DNA from: Mariprofundus sp. KV | Lineage (GTDB): Bacteria > Pseudomonadota > Zetaproteobacteria > Mariprofundales > Mariprofundaceae | NCBI RefSeq assembly: GCF_013387475.1 | Contig: NZ_VWNB01000006.1 | Location: 122,388-186,387 of the forward strand | Length of the DNA stretch: 64,000 bases | Reading direction: 5' to 3' | Shown here: one piece after another, positions 36,776-46,406 of the stretch | How positions within the stretch are numbered: the stretch's first letter is position 1 | Layout: each line of letters opens with the position of its first letter | Notes under the pieces: generated by a model | Database searches by the model: none | Told to the model about the DNA's origin: nothing | Seen by the model: only the letters and a program-made list of their open reading frames with translations | Translations under genes and position numbers: made by a program

Positions 36776-36817
36776 CTTGCACTGGCGAACTTCTGATGAC
36801 CTATCTATGATATAGCC

Positions 36818-37543
36818 ATGGCACATCAGACGGCTGCAATTCTGGTTATCGGCAATGAGGTTCTCTCCGGGCGCACCCGCGAGGCCAACGCTTTTTATGC
36901 GGCTGGAAAGCTGTTTGAGGCAGGCTGCAAGCTAAGCGAAGTGGCGGTTATCCCCGATGAACGCGATGCCATCATCTCCACGCTCAATCGGCTGCGAAAC
37001 AAATTTGATGCTGTCATCACCTCCGGTGGCATCGGCCCCACCCATGATGATATCACCATGGAGTCGATTGCAGAGGCATTCGACGTTGAGCTCATTGAAC
37101 ACAACTTTATTGTGCAGGCGATGACCGAGCACTTCGGTGCTGAAGGACTGAATGAGGGGCGTCGTCGTATGACCCGCGTGCCGCAGGGCTCCAAACTGAT
37201 CCGCTGTGAGAAGACCATCGCGCCGGGCGCACGTATCGGCAATGTCTATATTCTGGCCGGTGTGCCCTACATCTTTGAATCACAGCTCGACTCTATTTTG
37301 CATCAGTTCGGTGACAGGCCCTACCGGCGTATTGAGATAGAAGTAAAACTGGCTGAGAGCCTCTTTGCCAAACCACTGACAGCTATTCAGGCGCAGTATG
37401 ATGATGTCGAGATCGGCTCTTATCCCGGCCGCTGCGGCCCTGACCCTTGCGGCAAAATCTGCCTGAGCGGTCAGAATGAAGGTCGGTTAAATGAAGCCGT
37501 CAAAGCGGTTAATGCGATGTTGAAGAACATCATACCTGCATGA
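36818..37543 (+). CDS. CinA/MoaB-type molybdopterin-binding domain protein
   Basis: 241 residues. The N-terminal part is a MoCF-biosynthesis fold as in CinA: GNEVLSGRTREANA, TSGGIGPTHDDITMESIA and LAGVPYIF. It lacks the C-terminal nicotinamide-nucleotide amidase domain of full CinA. Relatives are labelled competence/damage-inducible protein A; a pyrophosphatase role is possible. Convergent with the AmrS gene, 8 bp apart. Confidence 0.87.
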   Translation: MAHQTAAILVIGNEVLSGRTREANAFYAAGKLFEAGCKLSEVAVIPDERDAIISTLNRLRNKFDAVITSGGIGPTHDDITMESIAEAFDVELIEHNFIVQAMTEHFGAEGLNEGRRRMTRVPQGSKLIRCEKTIAPGARIGNVYILAGVPYIFESQLDSILHQFGDRPYRRIEIEVKLAESLFAKPLTAIQAQYDDVEIGSYPGRCGPDPCGKICLSGQNEGRLNEAVKAVNAMLKNIIPA

Positions 37544-37551
37544 GCTAACGC

Positions 37552-38631
37552 TCACCCGGATTGAATCTGAATGGGGATCCGGCGGGCACCAAAGGCATCG
37601 TGGAATTCATCGAAATGACCCGGCGTTTTAGCGCCACACATCACACACAAACCCTCTTCATCTAAACGGTGCTCTGTAATCTCATACCAGTCCCGGACAA
37701 TCACCCTGTTTTTACAACCGGGACAGAGCGTGGTTCCGCCCTGCTTATCATGCGTATTGCCTGTATAGACAAAATTTAAGCCTGCCTTTTTGGCAATCCT
37801 GCGGGCCCGGCTCAGGGTGGCCTGCGGTGTTGCTGGCACATCCTCCATCTTCCATGCCGGGTGAAAGGCGGTGAAGTGGAGCGGAACATCCGGCCCGAGG
37901 TTTGCCATGATCCATTCAGCCAGCGCGGTGAGCTCCTGATCACCATCATTGTGGCCGGGAATCAACAGGGTAGTAATCTCAAACCAGACATCCGTCTCAT
38001 CGTTAAGATACTTCAGTGTATCAAGCACCGGCTGCAGCTCTCCGGCACAGAACTTACGGTAAAAATCTTCTGAGAAGGCCTTCAGATCAACATTGGCGGC
38101 ATCAATATGGGCGAAAAACTCCTGCCGTGCTGCAGGGTGAATATAACCCGCCGTTACGGCCACCGTGTTAATGTCCAGAGCATGGCAGGCCTTCGCTACA
38201 TCAACGGCATACTCAAGAAAAATGACCGGATCGTTGTAGGTGAAAGCGACACTCCTGCAGCCCCACTCCAGAGCGGCTGCAGCTATCGCTTCAGGCGTAG
38301 CCTGATCGCATAAGCGGTCAAATTCGCGCGATTTGGAGATGTCCCAGTTCTGACAGAATTTACAGTTCAGGTTACACCCTGCGGTGCCAAAAGAGAGAAC
38401 GCTACTGCCCGGATAGAAGTGGTTGAGTGGTTTTTTCTCAATCGGATCAATACAGAAACCTGATGATCTGCCATAGGTGGTGAGAACGATCTGATCATCT
38501 TCACACTTGCGAACAAAACACAACCCCCGCTGGCCATCGTGAAGCTTGCAGTCACGCGGACAGATATCGCACTGAATGCGTCCATCTTCAAGCTTGTGCC
38601 AGTAGCGGCCGGGAAAGTGAGACGTGATCAT
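37552..38631 (-). CDS. amrS: AmmeMemoRadiSam system radical SAM enzyme
   Basis: 359-residue radical SAM protein with the canonical CNLNCKFC (CX3CX2C) after FGTAG. It has extra cysteine pairs, CDICPRDC near the N-terminus, CPGC and CVMC near the C-terminus, that suggest further metal sites. It starts 3 bp after the AMMECR1 gene stop. The three genes 37552-40006 are the complete AmmeMemoRadiSam set, whose reaction is not established. Confidence 0.93.
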   Translation of the reverse strand: MITSHFPGRYWHKLEDGRIQCDICPRDCKLHDGQRGLCFVRKCEDDQIVLTTYGRSSGFCIDPIEKKPLNHFYPGSSVLSFGTAGCNLNCKFCQNWDISKSREFDRLCDQATPEAIAAAALEWGCRSVAFTYNDPVIFLEYAVDVAKACHALDINTVAVTAGYIHPAARQEFFAHIDAANVDLKAFSEDFYRKFCAGELQPVLDTLKYLNDETDVWFEITTLLIPGHNDGDQELTALAEWIMANLGPDVPLHFTAFHPAWKMEDVPATPQATLSRARRIAKKAGLNFVYTGNTHDKQGGTTLCPGCKNRVIVRDWYEITEHRLDEEGLCVMCGAKTPGHFDEFHDAFGARRIPIQIQSG

Positions 38632-38634
38632 AGA

Positions 38635-39207
38635 CTATTCGGCGGGTAGATCCTTTTCGCGATACTTCTTTACCTGATACTTATAGAGCAGCACTTCAGG
38701 ATGCCAGAACTCGGCAGAGAGCCCCGCCTTGGCCTTGAGATGACCGAGAAAATCGGCCGGCTCAGGCAGCTGATCCCACACCTGCGGCAGGAAGGTCGCT
38801 TTGTACATGCCAAACTTAAAGACCACGCCATCAATGCCGGGCCGCAGCTTGGATATGGCAACATCCTCAGTATGGGCATGCATCGCTTCGATCTCGGTAA
38901 GCACGGAGACCTCAACCAGCAGCCCGGCAAACTCATCGGCTGTCAGAGGCTGAAATCTGGAATCTTCAAATGCGGCAGCTCGTGCATTGGCAGAGACATC
39001 TTCAAGCAGCGAGCGATGCGCCTCCAGTGTGCCGATACAGCCGCGCAGCTTGCCATTGATGGTCAGGGTGACAAAGGTTGCAGCAGGCTCCTCCAGCCAG
39101 CTCAGCCCTGCAGTAGGAAACTCATCGATAGCCACGCGCAGCTGCCTGGCAATGGCCGAGCGCGCAATACTGATAAGAACCCTGCCTCTGTTTACCGAAT
39201 CATTCAT
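38635..39207 (-). CDS. amrA: AMMECR1 domain protein
   Basis: 190-residue protein of the AMMECR1 family: FVTLTINGKLRGCIGTLEAH is the hallmark, followed by AFEDSRFQPLTADEF and VSVLTEIE. Overlaps the Memo gene by 8 bases and precedes the radical SAM gene. Function unknown. Confidence 0.94.
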   Translation of the reverse strand: MNDSVNRGRVLISIARSAIARQLRVAIDEFPTAGLSWLEEPAATFVTLTINGKLRGCIGTLEAHRSLLEDVSANARAAAFEDSRFQPLTADEFAGLLVEVSVLTEIEAMHAHTEDVAISKLRPGIDGVVFKFGMYKATFLPQVWDQLPEPADFLGHLKAKAGLSAEFWHPEVLLYKYQVKKYREKDLPAE

Positions 39208-40006
39208 TCAGCCCCCCCTGCTCAAACCATGCCATCGAAGCATATCCCACCACACGGTTTTTATCTCCCGCTGTATCTCCCGAATTACGGTAGTCGAGAA
39301 GGCGAGGCTCAAGTCCATATTTGTCGGCGAGAATCAGCAAGGCATTAATAGCAGTAGCCCCACAGGCCTGCTCATGAGTAACAGGCCATTGAATGGTCAG
39401 CATCGCATCGACTGTGGCGGCATCAATGGCATTGGCACGCTGATAATCGTGAAAATGAGAGAGATCGGAACTAATCACAATCAATGTCTCCTTTTCATCC
39501 AGAAACAGTTCCATCACCTCAGCGACAGCTTGCGGCTCAACCATGCCGACACAGACCGGAAGAAGCTCGAAATGCTGCAACACGCTCTGCAAAAAAGGCA
39601 GCTGCACCTCCAGTGAATGCTCCTCTGCATGCGGCGCATCGGAGGCTTGTACTTGAGCATGAACCAATGCGCGCCGTACAGCTTCCTGATCAACAGATAT
39701 ATCCCCCAGAGGAGTCCGAAACACTTCGCTCTCCGGTACAGCCATACCCTGAAAGCCAACCCGATGAGCAGGACCAAACAGCACAACCCGTCTGAATGGA
39801 GACTCACGAACAGCCTGATAGGCGAAAGCGGCAGTCACTCCTGAATAGATATAACCGGCATGGGGTACAATGAGAGCCCGGGGAACCGGCAATCCCTTCT
39901 CCAGCTCCCTTTCAGCCACAGCCAGCGACCGGGAGATCTGATGAGCAAGCGCTGCTGCTTCTGCCGGATAGAACATGCCTGCAACTGCGGCGGGACGAAC
40001 GACCAT
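39200..40006 (-). CDS. amrB: MEMO1 family protein
   Basis: 268-residue Memo protein, related in fold to class III extradiol dioxygenases. It begins RPAAVAGMFYPAE and shows VPHAGYIYSG, FGPAHRVGF, and VISSDLSHFH with potential metal-binding His residues. First gene of the AmmeMemoRadiSam operon. No promoter is clear in the 103-bp gap behind it. Confidence 0.94.
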   Translation of the reverse strand: MVVRPAAVAGMFYPAEAAALAHQISRSLAVAERELEKGLPVPRALIVPHAGYIYSGVTAAFAYQAVRESPFRRVVLFGPAHRVGFQGMAVPESEVFRTPLGDISVDQEAVRRALVHAQVQASDAPHAEEHSLEVQLPFLQSVLQHFELLPVCVGMVEPQAVAEVMELFLDEKETLIVISSDLSHFHDYQRANAIDAATVDAMLTIQWPVTHEQACGATAINALLILADKYGLEPRLLDYRNSGDTAGDKNRVVGYASMAWFEQGGLNE

Positions 40007-40109
40007 CTACACCTCCGGAACTACCCCCAGCTTAAGAGTTTCAGCCCGTGCTGTGAAGTCCTCTGATGCCCCGGAGAGCTGATGTTGCGCACGTTATCAC
40101 GTGAGTCAG

Positions 40110-42152
40110 TCAATAGCGGAAGGTTGCCTTCACCAGATAACTTTGCTGTTGCAGTGTGGAGGCTTCAAGGGTGGATTCAAGATCCTCTTTATGCGTAGCC
40201 TTCAACAGGTTTTTTCCAACCAGACTTAACTCCAGATTCCTGATCGGCCGCCATCCCAGCCTTGCATCCAAACGATTATAGCGGGCCACCCTGTCGCGCT
40301 TAAAGATATCCCAATGCGAAAAATTCAGATCCAGTTCAACATCATCACCCATATCGATACTGGTACCGATATGGTACCTGTTTTCCGGTGTCTGTTCTCT
40401 GAGCACATATGCAGAGTAACGGGTCTCCGCATCGTTTATCGGCGTAGGCAGATAGTGGGAGCGCTGGTGCGTAAAGGAGCCCTTCAGCTTGATCCAATCG
40501 AGCGCCTGCCATGTAAAATCAAGCTCAACTCCTCGCGTACTACCATCAAGGATGTTGGCCATATAGATCGGAATCACCAGATAGGTATTTTCGATAAATG
40601 CCGATGCCGGATCCTGATAGGTATCGGCAACACCTTTGTAGAACATCTTGAACACTGTGGCCTGAAACAGCAGGTCATCATCAGGATGAAATCGTAAGCC
40701 AGCCTCATAAGCAGTGACCTGCTCAGGGTGCATGCGTCCATCGCCAATCAGACGCGCCACATATCCCGGACCGGCTTTCACATTATATGAGATAGTATTC
40801 TCAATCATGTTCGGCATACGCAGTGTTCGTGATGCGGCTGCCCACAAGCCCCACTGATCAGCACTGTAGATGGCTCGAAAACTGGGCTGCATCTCCCATC
40901 CGCTATATTGATTATGCTCTGCCTTTAGCCCTCCTGTGAGCTTCAAACGATTGTCCATAAAATAGATATCATCCTGAATAAACAGTGAATAGAGCACGTT
41001 CGTTTTATCCGGCATCTGTATGACCGCTGAATTGGTTATATCCGCCCGTGACAAGCGATAGCCACCGCCGATTGAGATCGATTGCTTGAGGAATCTTGGA
41101 AAGTCGAGTTGCAGCTCGGCATCAAATGTATCGCGCGTTTCATCAAAATGGGGAACTTCCATCTTAGCCCGATCAACATAGAACTTGGCAGAGAGCTGGG
41201 TATCAGAGATCAACTCATGATTGAGTTGCATCACCAAATTGCTGCCGGAGTAGGTGTTGTTGCTGATATAGGGAAGGTTTGTTGTCCCGGCACTGGCTGT
41301 ATAGCCAAATGCGCCTGCTTTCACTCTGTATGCATTGCCAGTCAAGGAGAGCTGCGTCAGATGAGAGGCATCCCAGTCCACCCTGAACCCCGCCTGACCA
41401 AAGCGTCTGTAGTCGGGGGTATCACTGCCGCGTGGCATACCCCAAAGATTTGCCACTGCTATATCGTAGATGCCGCCATCTCTCTGCTCACTCATGGCAT
41501 AGGCGCGGTAGTGGGCATCTTTACTATCCCAGCCATAACGCACTGTACCAAAGCCTTTCTCCTCGCTTCCGGCACCTCCTGAAAGCATGAAACCCTGCGT
41601 TTTCCTGCTGTTTTTAGTGATAATATTAATTACGCCATTGACAGCATTGGAGCCCCACACTGCGCCGGCAGGGCCTCTGATCACCTCAATACGATCAATA
41701 TCTTCCAGCGGATAGTTCTGCACCAGCCACCAGACGCCGGAAAAGGTCGGTGTATACAGGGCCCGTCCGTCCATCAGCACCAACAGCTTGTCGGAGAAAA
41801 CATCATTGTGGCCGCGAATACTCACTGCAAACTGATTGGCATTGGGCTGCTGCACCTCGACGCCGGGAGCCAGACGCAGTGCTTCAGGAATACTCATCGC
41901 TCCGGAACGGCGAATATCATCATTGGTAATCACAAACACCGCAGCGGCCGTCGAATAGTACTTTTCACCTCGTTTGCCGGCAGAGGTCACCGTCAGATTC
42001 ATCAGCTGCTGCATATCCATCTGCAGCAGGGCATCGGTCTGATCCGCCTCCTGAGCAGCAAGCGGCATAACCTTCAAAAAGATCAATAATGTAAATCCCG
42101 CCACTAAACCGGCAAGTCGAAACCTCCGTCTCAAGCACCTATACGCTGTCAT
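40110..42152 (-). CDS. TonB-dependent outer-membrane receptor
   Basis: 680 residues. A signal peptide (to about LAAQ), a TonB-box-like LTVTSAGKR, a plug domain (SIPEALRLAPGVEVQQ, IEVIRGPAGAVWGSNAVNGV), then a beta-barrel that ends in the aromatic VKATFRY. The substrate cannot be told from sequence. It overlaps the upstream hybrid kinase by four bases (ATGA), so the kinase and receptor are translated together. Confidence 0.92.
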   Translation of the reverse strand: MTAYRCLRRRFRLAGLVAGFTLLIFLKVMPLAAQEADQTDALLQMDMQQLMNLTVTSAGKRGEKYYSTAAAVFVITNDDIRRSGAMSIPEALRLAPGVEVQQPNANQFAVSIRGHNDVFSDKLLVLMDGRALYTPTFSGVWWLVQNYPLEDIDRIEVIRGPAGAVWGSNAVNGVINIITKNSRKTQGFMLSGGAGSEEKGFGTVRYGWDSKDAHYRAYAMSEQRDGGIYDIAVANLWGMPRGSDTPDYRRFGQAGFRVDWDASHLTQLSLTGNAYRVKAGAFGYTASAGTTNLPYISNNTYSGSNLVMQLNHELISDTQLSAKFYVDRAKMEVPHFDETRDTFDAELQLDFPRFLKQSISIGGGYRLSRADITNSAVIQMPDKTNVLYSLFIQDDIYFMDNRLKLTGGLKAEHNQYSGWEMQPSFRAIYSADQWGLWAAASRTLRMPNMIENTISYNVKAGPGYVARLIGDGRMHPEQVTAYEAGLRFHPDDDLLFQATVFKMFYKGVADTYQDPASAFIENTYLVIPIYMANILDGSTRGVELDFTWQALDWIKLKGSFTHQRSHYLPTPINDAETRYSAYVLREQTPENRYHIGTSIDMGDDVELDLNFSHWDIFKRDRVARYNRLDARLGWRPIRNLELSLVGKNLLKATHKEDLESTLEASTLQQQSYLVKATFRY

Positions 42153-44857
42153 GGACCACTCCCTGTAATGTCTACCAGACTCTGACGCAGCACCGTGTGC
42201 AACGACTGCAATGAAAACGGCTTCTGCAAAAAGGCCTCTGGCTGAACCTGTTCAAATTGCGGCATGACATTCTCATTGCTGTAACCGCTACAGACGATAA
42301 CCGGCGCCTTAATACCCATCTCCCTGAGCCTGACCAGCACCTCTTTTCCACCCATTCGGGGCATGGTCATATCCAGCAATACGGCATCCACCCTATCCCG
42401 ATGCTCACTGTAGACCTGCAAGCCCTCCTCGCCATCACAGGCAAGCAGCACTTCGCACCCCATTTTTCTGAGCATTTTCTCAAAGATAGCCCTGACCATC
42501 ACCTCATCATCAATCACCAGAACGGTCAGAGCCCGCTCACTGAGTTTAAGTTCTTCTGCCTTCGCATCTGCCATGTGCTCATCATTGACAGCCGCAGAAG
42601 AGACAGGGAAGAGCACCCTGAACCGAGCCCCCTGCTCCGGTGCACTCTCAACCTGAAGCGCACCACCATGTGAGCGCACAATGCCCAGCATCGCACTCAT
42701 GCCCAGGCCTCGACCGGTAAACTTCGTCGTAAAAAACGGGTCAAACATTCTGCTCAGAGTCGCCTCATCCATACCGCAGCCATTATCTGAGACCTCAAGG
42801 AATACATATTCGCCCGGTGGCCGCTTCTCCTCGAGGAAAGGGCTATCCAGCGCCGCTCTATCGGCATGCAGAGACCCGGTTACGACCTGAATCTTGCCGC
42901 CTTTTTTATCGCCTATCGCCTCTGATGCATTGGTAATCAGGTTCATCACGATCTGCTGCATCTGTGTATTATCGGCAAGAATAATCGGCAGTTGAGTTTG
43001 CAGATCAAATGTAAGTGATACATCCTTGGAGATTGACACATCAATCAGCTGCACCGTCTCCTCGACCAGCGTGGAGAGATTGACCGGCTTTTTAACCAGT
43101 GACCCCTGTCCGGAATAGGCGAGCATCTGCCTGCACAGATCAGCAGCCCGAATGCTACTGGCTACAATATTCTCCAACTCCTTGTCTGCCGGCAGGTGCT
43201 CTTTCATGTTCATCTCTGCCAGTTCGGCATTACCCATGATGCCGGCCAGGATATTATTAAAGTCATGCGCAATACCACCGGCCAGAACGCCCAGAGATTC
43301 CAGCCGCTGCACATGCGCCATCTTCTTCTCCATCTCCTGCTTCTGCGTCTCGGCCTCCACCTGCAGTGAAATGTCGCGAACCACGCCTTCAATGCCGATG
43401 ACCTCTCCCTGCTGATCAATAATCAGATGCGCGGATATTGAGCTCCAGATCAGACGCCCATCACGGTGTTTGAGCTGGATTTTATGATTCATCAGCACGC
43501 CACCATTCTCACTTATGGCGGTCACAGAGTGTGCAAAGCCACAGCTATCAACCCACAGGGCTTGCAACGGCAGGCCGGCCACCTCTTCCTGTGCGTAACC
43601 GAGTAGCGAATAAACGGAACTTGATGCCCAGACCACTGTGCCGTCTGAAGAGAGGCGATAGTAGGTATCAAGCATATTATCCAGTGTCGATTGCAACTCA
43701 TCGCGGGTCTTTTCAAGTTCAGAAGTCCGCTCAGAGACCTGCTCCTCCAATCTCTTCTCAATACTCTTCTGATCAGTAATATCCATAAAAGCACTGAACA
43801 GTGCCGGTTCAGACTCAAATGTTATCTGGCTCATCGAGAGGGAAATCCAGAGCGGGGTACCATCACAACCAACCACCTCTATCTCCTTGCCGATAACCTT
43901 ACCTTCCTGCTTCAACGTGCGGAGCAGCTGCTGGCGATCATCGGGGTCGCGGTAGAAGTCCACCGCCTTGACGCCTTCACCTGAGCTGCCTTCGAAGCCG
44001 AACAGCTGGGCTGCTGCTGCATTAAAAAACAGCACTTCACCATCACACTGCCGACTGATCAGTACAGGCATAGGCGCAAGTGCCACGACATTTCTGAAAC
44101 GGACTTCACCCTCCTGCAGATCCCGGTGATTCTCTTTGATAGTGCGGAAACTGTTTTCAATCTCATCGGCCATCTGATTAAAACCAATCAGCAGCTCTTC
44201 GGTCTCCCTGTTATAGGTCGGGCTACCGGCCCTGAGTGAATAGTCACGGTCATACCCCATCTGGCGCATCAAACCGGCCAGAGAGGTGATCGGTACAGCA
44301 ATCCTCTTTTGCAAACGGGCTGCCAGCATCAGTCCCACAAGCAGACAGCCGAACATCACCATCAACACCGTAATATAACCGGTACGCTGGCTCTCTTTCA
44401 GGTGGTTAAGACGGGACTCCAGATAGATAACACCAACCGCTTCACCTTTATGTTTGACAACCCTGTAGAGGCGCAGTCGGCCATCGGAGAAGAGCGTACT
44501 CTGCAGCTTTTGAAAGTGAACCGGATCTGCCCGGACTGCAGTATCGTCTTCTGCAGCATAGGTAAACAGGCTAAGTCCGTCATAGGTGAACAGTTTCACC
44601 ATGGCGATGTCGGGATCAAACTGCATCGATTGCAGCAGTTCAGCAGCCATACGCTGATCGTTGAACATCATAGCCGGCCTGGCCGCAGCACCGATGATGT
44701 CACCTTCAACAATCAGCACCCTCTCAGCCTCCCTCTCGAGCAACACCTGATTGTGACCGATCCACACGCCGCCCATCACGAGCACAGTGAATCCCAGTGT
44801 TAACACGAAAAAGAGCTGAAGCTGGCGCTGGATAGAAGTAGAAGATTCTCTATTCAT
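42149..44857 (-). CDS. CHASE8-HAMP-PAS hybrid histidine kinase
   Basis: 902-residue membrane sensor. A first transmembrane helix (about 15-35) and a periplasmic CHASE8-like region (AARPAMMFNDQRMAAELLQS) are followed by a second helix near 165-185 and HAMP. Two PAS domains come next. The kinase core has [27 protein letters not shown] and FTGRGLGMS. A receiver has VLLDMTMPRMGG and KPF. The ATG at 44857 has a very strong SD (GGGAGGGG) and overlaps the YfiR-like gene by 8 bases. CHASE8 is also the sensor domain of the YfiN cyclase that YfiR controls. Confidence 0.92.
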   Translation of the reverse strand: MNRESSTSIQRQLQLFFVLTLGFTVLVMGGVWIGHNQVLLEREAERVLIVEGDIIGAAARPAMMFNDQRMAAELLQSMQFDPDIAMVKLFTYDGLSLFTYAAEDDTAVRADPVHFQKLQSTLFSDGRLRLYRVVKHKGEAVGVIYLESRLNHLKESQRTGYITVLMVMFGCLLVGLMLAARLQKRIAVPITSLAGLMRQMGYDRDYSLRAGSPTYNRETEELLIGFNQMADEIENSFRTIKENHRDLQEGEVRFRNVVALAPMPVLISRQCDGEVLFFNAAAAQLFGFEGSSGEGVKAVDFYRDPDDRQQLLRTLKQEGKVIGKEIEVVGCDGTPLWISLSMSQITFESEPALFSAFMDITDQKSIEKRLEEQVSERTSELEKTRDELQSTLDNMLDTYYRLSSDGTVVWASSSVYSLLGYAQEEVAGLPLQALWVDSCGFAHSVTAISENGGVLMNHKIQLKHRDGRLIWSSISAHLIIDQQGEVIGIEGVVRDISLQVEAETQKQEMEKKMAHVQRLESLGVLAGGIAHDFNNILAGIMGNAELAEMNMKEHLPADKELENIVASSIRAADLCRQMLAYSGQGSLVKKPVNLSTLVEETVQLIDVSISKDVSLTFDLQTQLPIILADNTQMQQIVMNLITNASEAIGDKKGGKIQVVTGSLHADRAALDSPFLEEKRPPGEYVFLEVSDNGCGMDEATLSRMFDPFFTTKFTGRGLGMSAMLGIVRSHGGALQVESAPEQGARFRVLFPVSSAAVNDEHMADAKAEELKLSERALTVLVIDDEVMVRAIFEKMLRKMGCEVLLACDGEEGLQVYSEHRDRVDAVLLDMTMPRMGGKEVLVRLREMGIKAPVIVCSGYSNENVMPQFEQVQPEAFLQKPFSLQSLHTVLRQSLVDITGSGP

Positions 44858-45485
44858 TACCCCTCCCAACAATCTCACCGAGCTGCAACAGCTGCGCACT
44901 GATATAGAGACCAGCGCGTTTGACTGCCTGCAGGTTGACGATAAAGGTGAGTTTTTCGTTGTGATATTTGATTTCGATCATACCGCCCTGCTCCGCAAAG
45001 CCGGGAATATCCGAAATCGTAAGTACCGGAGCGCCTTCAACCAGTTTCAACAGCTGGTCAAAATGTCCCCGTTGCGGCTCCCCGATATAGAGAGCCGAGC
45101 TGGCACGAAGGCAATCAATCTCCTTACATGAGCGCAGCTTCAGCCCTAATTTCCGGGCTGCCGGTTTATCCGCAATAGTCTGAAGTATGTCGTGCAGCTT
45201 CTGATCATAGAGCACATTCAGCCGGATGCCGGTTGCAGCGGCATCATGTTCAGGCCAGTCGGTAAAACGGATAAAGTTGAAGATATATACAGATTTCAGC
45301 TCATCAGAGCGAATCGAAGCCTGTTCAGAGGCGAACACTGTCGTCGATGAGAACGCAAACAGAGCAATAGCGGCCGCCATAACAACTGTTCGGCAGATGT
45401 GATTGCATTCGCATCTTGCGTATGTGAGAAAGGTTCTTCCTCTCAAAAGAAGGGCTTTAGAAAAAGCCCGAATTAACAGCCACAT
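44850..45485 (-). CDS. YfiR/DUF4154-like periplasmic protein
   Basis: Up to 211 residues. The mature part has the DUF4154 pattern: LKSVYIFNFIRFTDWPE, LRASSALYIGE, APVLTISDIPGFAEQGGMIEI and a closing INLQAVKRAGLYIS-like helix (here VNLQAVKRAGLYIS). A signal peptide ending FASEQ is evident, but the start is uncertain: ATG 45485 has a distant SD, while ATG 45380 gives a short signal without a basic N-region. First gene of a three-gene operon with the CHASE8 kinase and the receptor. Confidence 0.85.
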   Translation of the reverse strand: MWLLIRAFSKALLLRGRTFLTYARCECNHICRTVVMAAAIALFAFSSTTVFASEQASIRSDELKSVYIFNFIRFTDWPEHDAAATGIRLNVLYDQKLHDILQTIADKPAARKLGLKLRSCKEIDCLRASSALYIGEPQRGHFDQLLKLVEGAPVLTISDIPGFAEQGGMIEIKYHNEKLTFIVNLQAVKRAGLYISAQLLQLGEIVGRGNE

Positions 45486-45551
45486 CAGTGCAGATGTATG
45501 CCTCTCCGGTAAATATCCATTGATGAAGCATGAAGGCTTTCATGTCATGAA

Positions 45552-46307
45552 TCAATTGCGAACAGGAATCCCCTGTTTGGCCAGATAAGCCTTGGTTTCG
45601 GCAATCGTAAAGGTGCCGAAATGGAAGATAGAGGCGGCCAGCACCGCATCAGCACCACCGGCCTTCAATCCTTCGGCCATATGCTCAAGCGTACCCACAC
45701 CACCGGATGCCACCACATTGGCACTGATCGCATCAGAGACCGCACGTGTCAGCGGAATGTCATAGCCATTTTTGGTGCCATCAGCATCCATGCTGGTGAG
45801 CAGAATCTCACCGGCACCGTAGTCAGACATACGCTTGGCCCACTCTACGGCATTGATGCCGGTCGGTTTTCTGCCGCCGTGGGTAAAACACTCCCAGTGA
45901 TCACCGACAGATTTGGCATCAACGGCCACAACAATCGTTGAAGAGCCGAAACGTTCAGCAGCCTCTTTGACCAGTTCAGGGGTAAAGATCGCGGCGGTAT
46001 TGATCGAGACCTTATCGGCACCGGCATGCAGCAGATTCTCAATATCGGAGAGAGCCTTCACACCACCACCAACGGTAAGCGGCATAAACACATGTTCGGC
46101 CACCTCGGTAACCATATGGTAGAGCGTATCGCGGCTCTCGTGGCTGGCACGGATATCGAGAAAGCAGAGCTCGTCTGCCCCCTGCTGATCATATTTGATG
46201 GCAGCTTCAACCGGATCACCGGCATCGATAATATCTACAAACTGCACACCTTTAACCACACGCCCGTGTGCCACATCCAGACAGGGAATTATTCTTTTAC
46301 TGAGCAT
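45552..46307 (-). CDS. hisF: Imidazole glycerol phosphate synthase cyclase subunit
   Basis: 251-residue TIM-barrel that condenses ammonia from HisH with PRFAR to give IGP and [22 protein letters not shown] at the start, VGGGVKAL and ASGGVGTL phosphate-binding loops. The ATG at 46307 matches the family start; an in-frame ATG at 46328 lies inside the repeat element. Last gene of the murA-his operon. Confidence 0.96.
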   Translation of the reverse strand: MLSKRIIPCLDVAHGRVVKGVQFVDIIDAGDPVEAAIKYDQQGADELCFLDIRASHESRDTLYHMVTEVAEHVFMPLTVGGGVKALSDIENLLHAGADKVSINTAAIFTPELVKEAAERFGSSTIVVAVDAKSVGDHWECFTHGGRKPTGINAVEWAKRMSDYGAGEILLTSMDADGTKNGYDIPLTRAVSDAISANVVASGGVGTLEHMAEGLKAGGADAVLAASIFHFGTFTIAETKAYLAKQGIPVRN

Positions 46308-46315
46308 TAGAATGA

Positions 46316-46396
46316 ACCACGAAGGCACGAAGGCACGAAGGCTCGAAGAAAATCATTTTAATATTGTAACTCTTTGTGCCTCTGTGCCTTAGTGGT
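46316..46396. repeat. ACCACGAAGGCACG inverted repeat between hisA and hisF
   Basis: The left arm (46316-46348) is four 8-bp units of the type GAAGGCAC after ACCAC. The right arm CTTTGTGCCTCTGTGCCTTA..GTGGT ends at 46396. Related to the repeats at 15841, 16889 and 47804. It ends 11 bp from the hisA stop. Confidence 0.8.
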
Positions 46397-46406
46397 GAAA
46401 GCGTGT

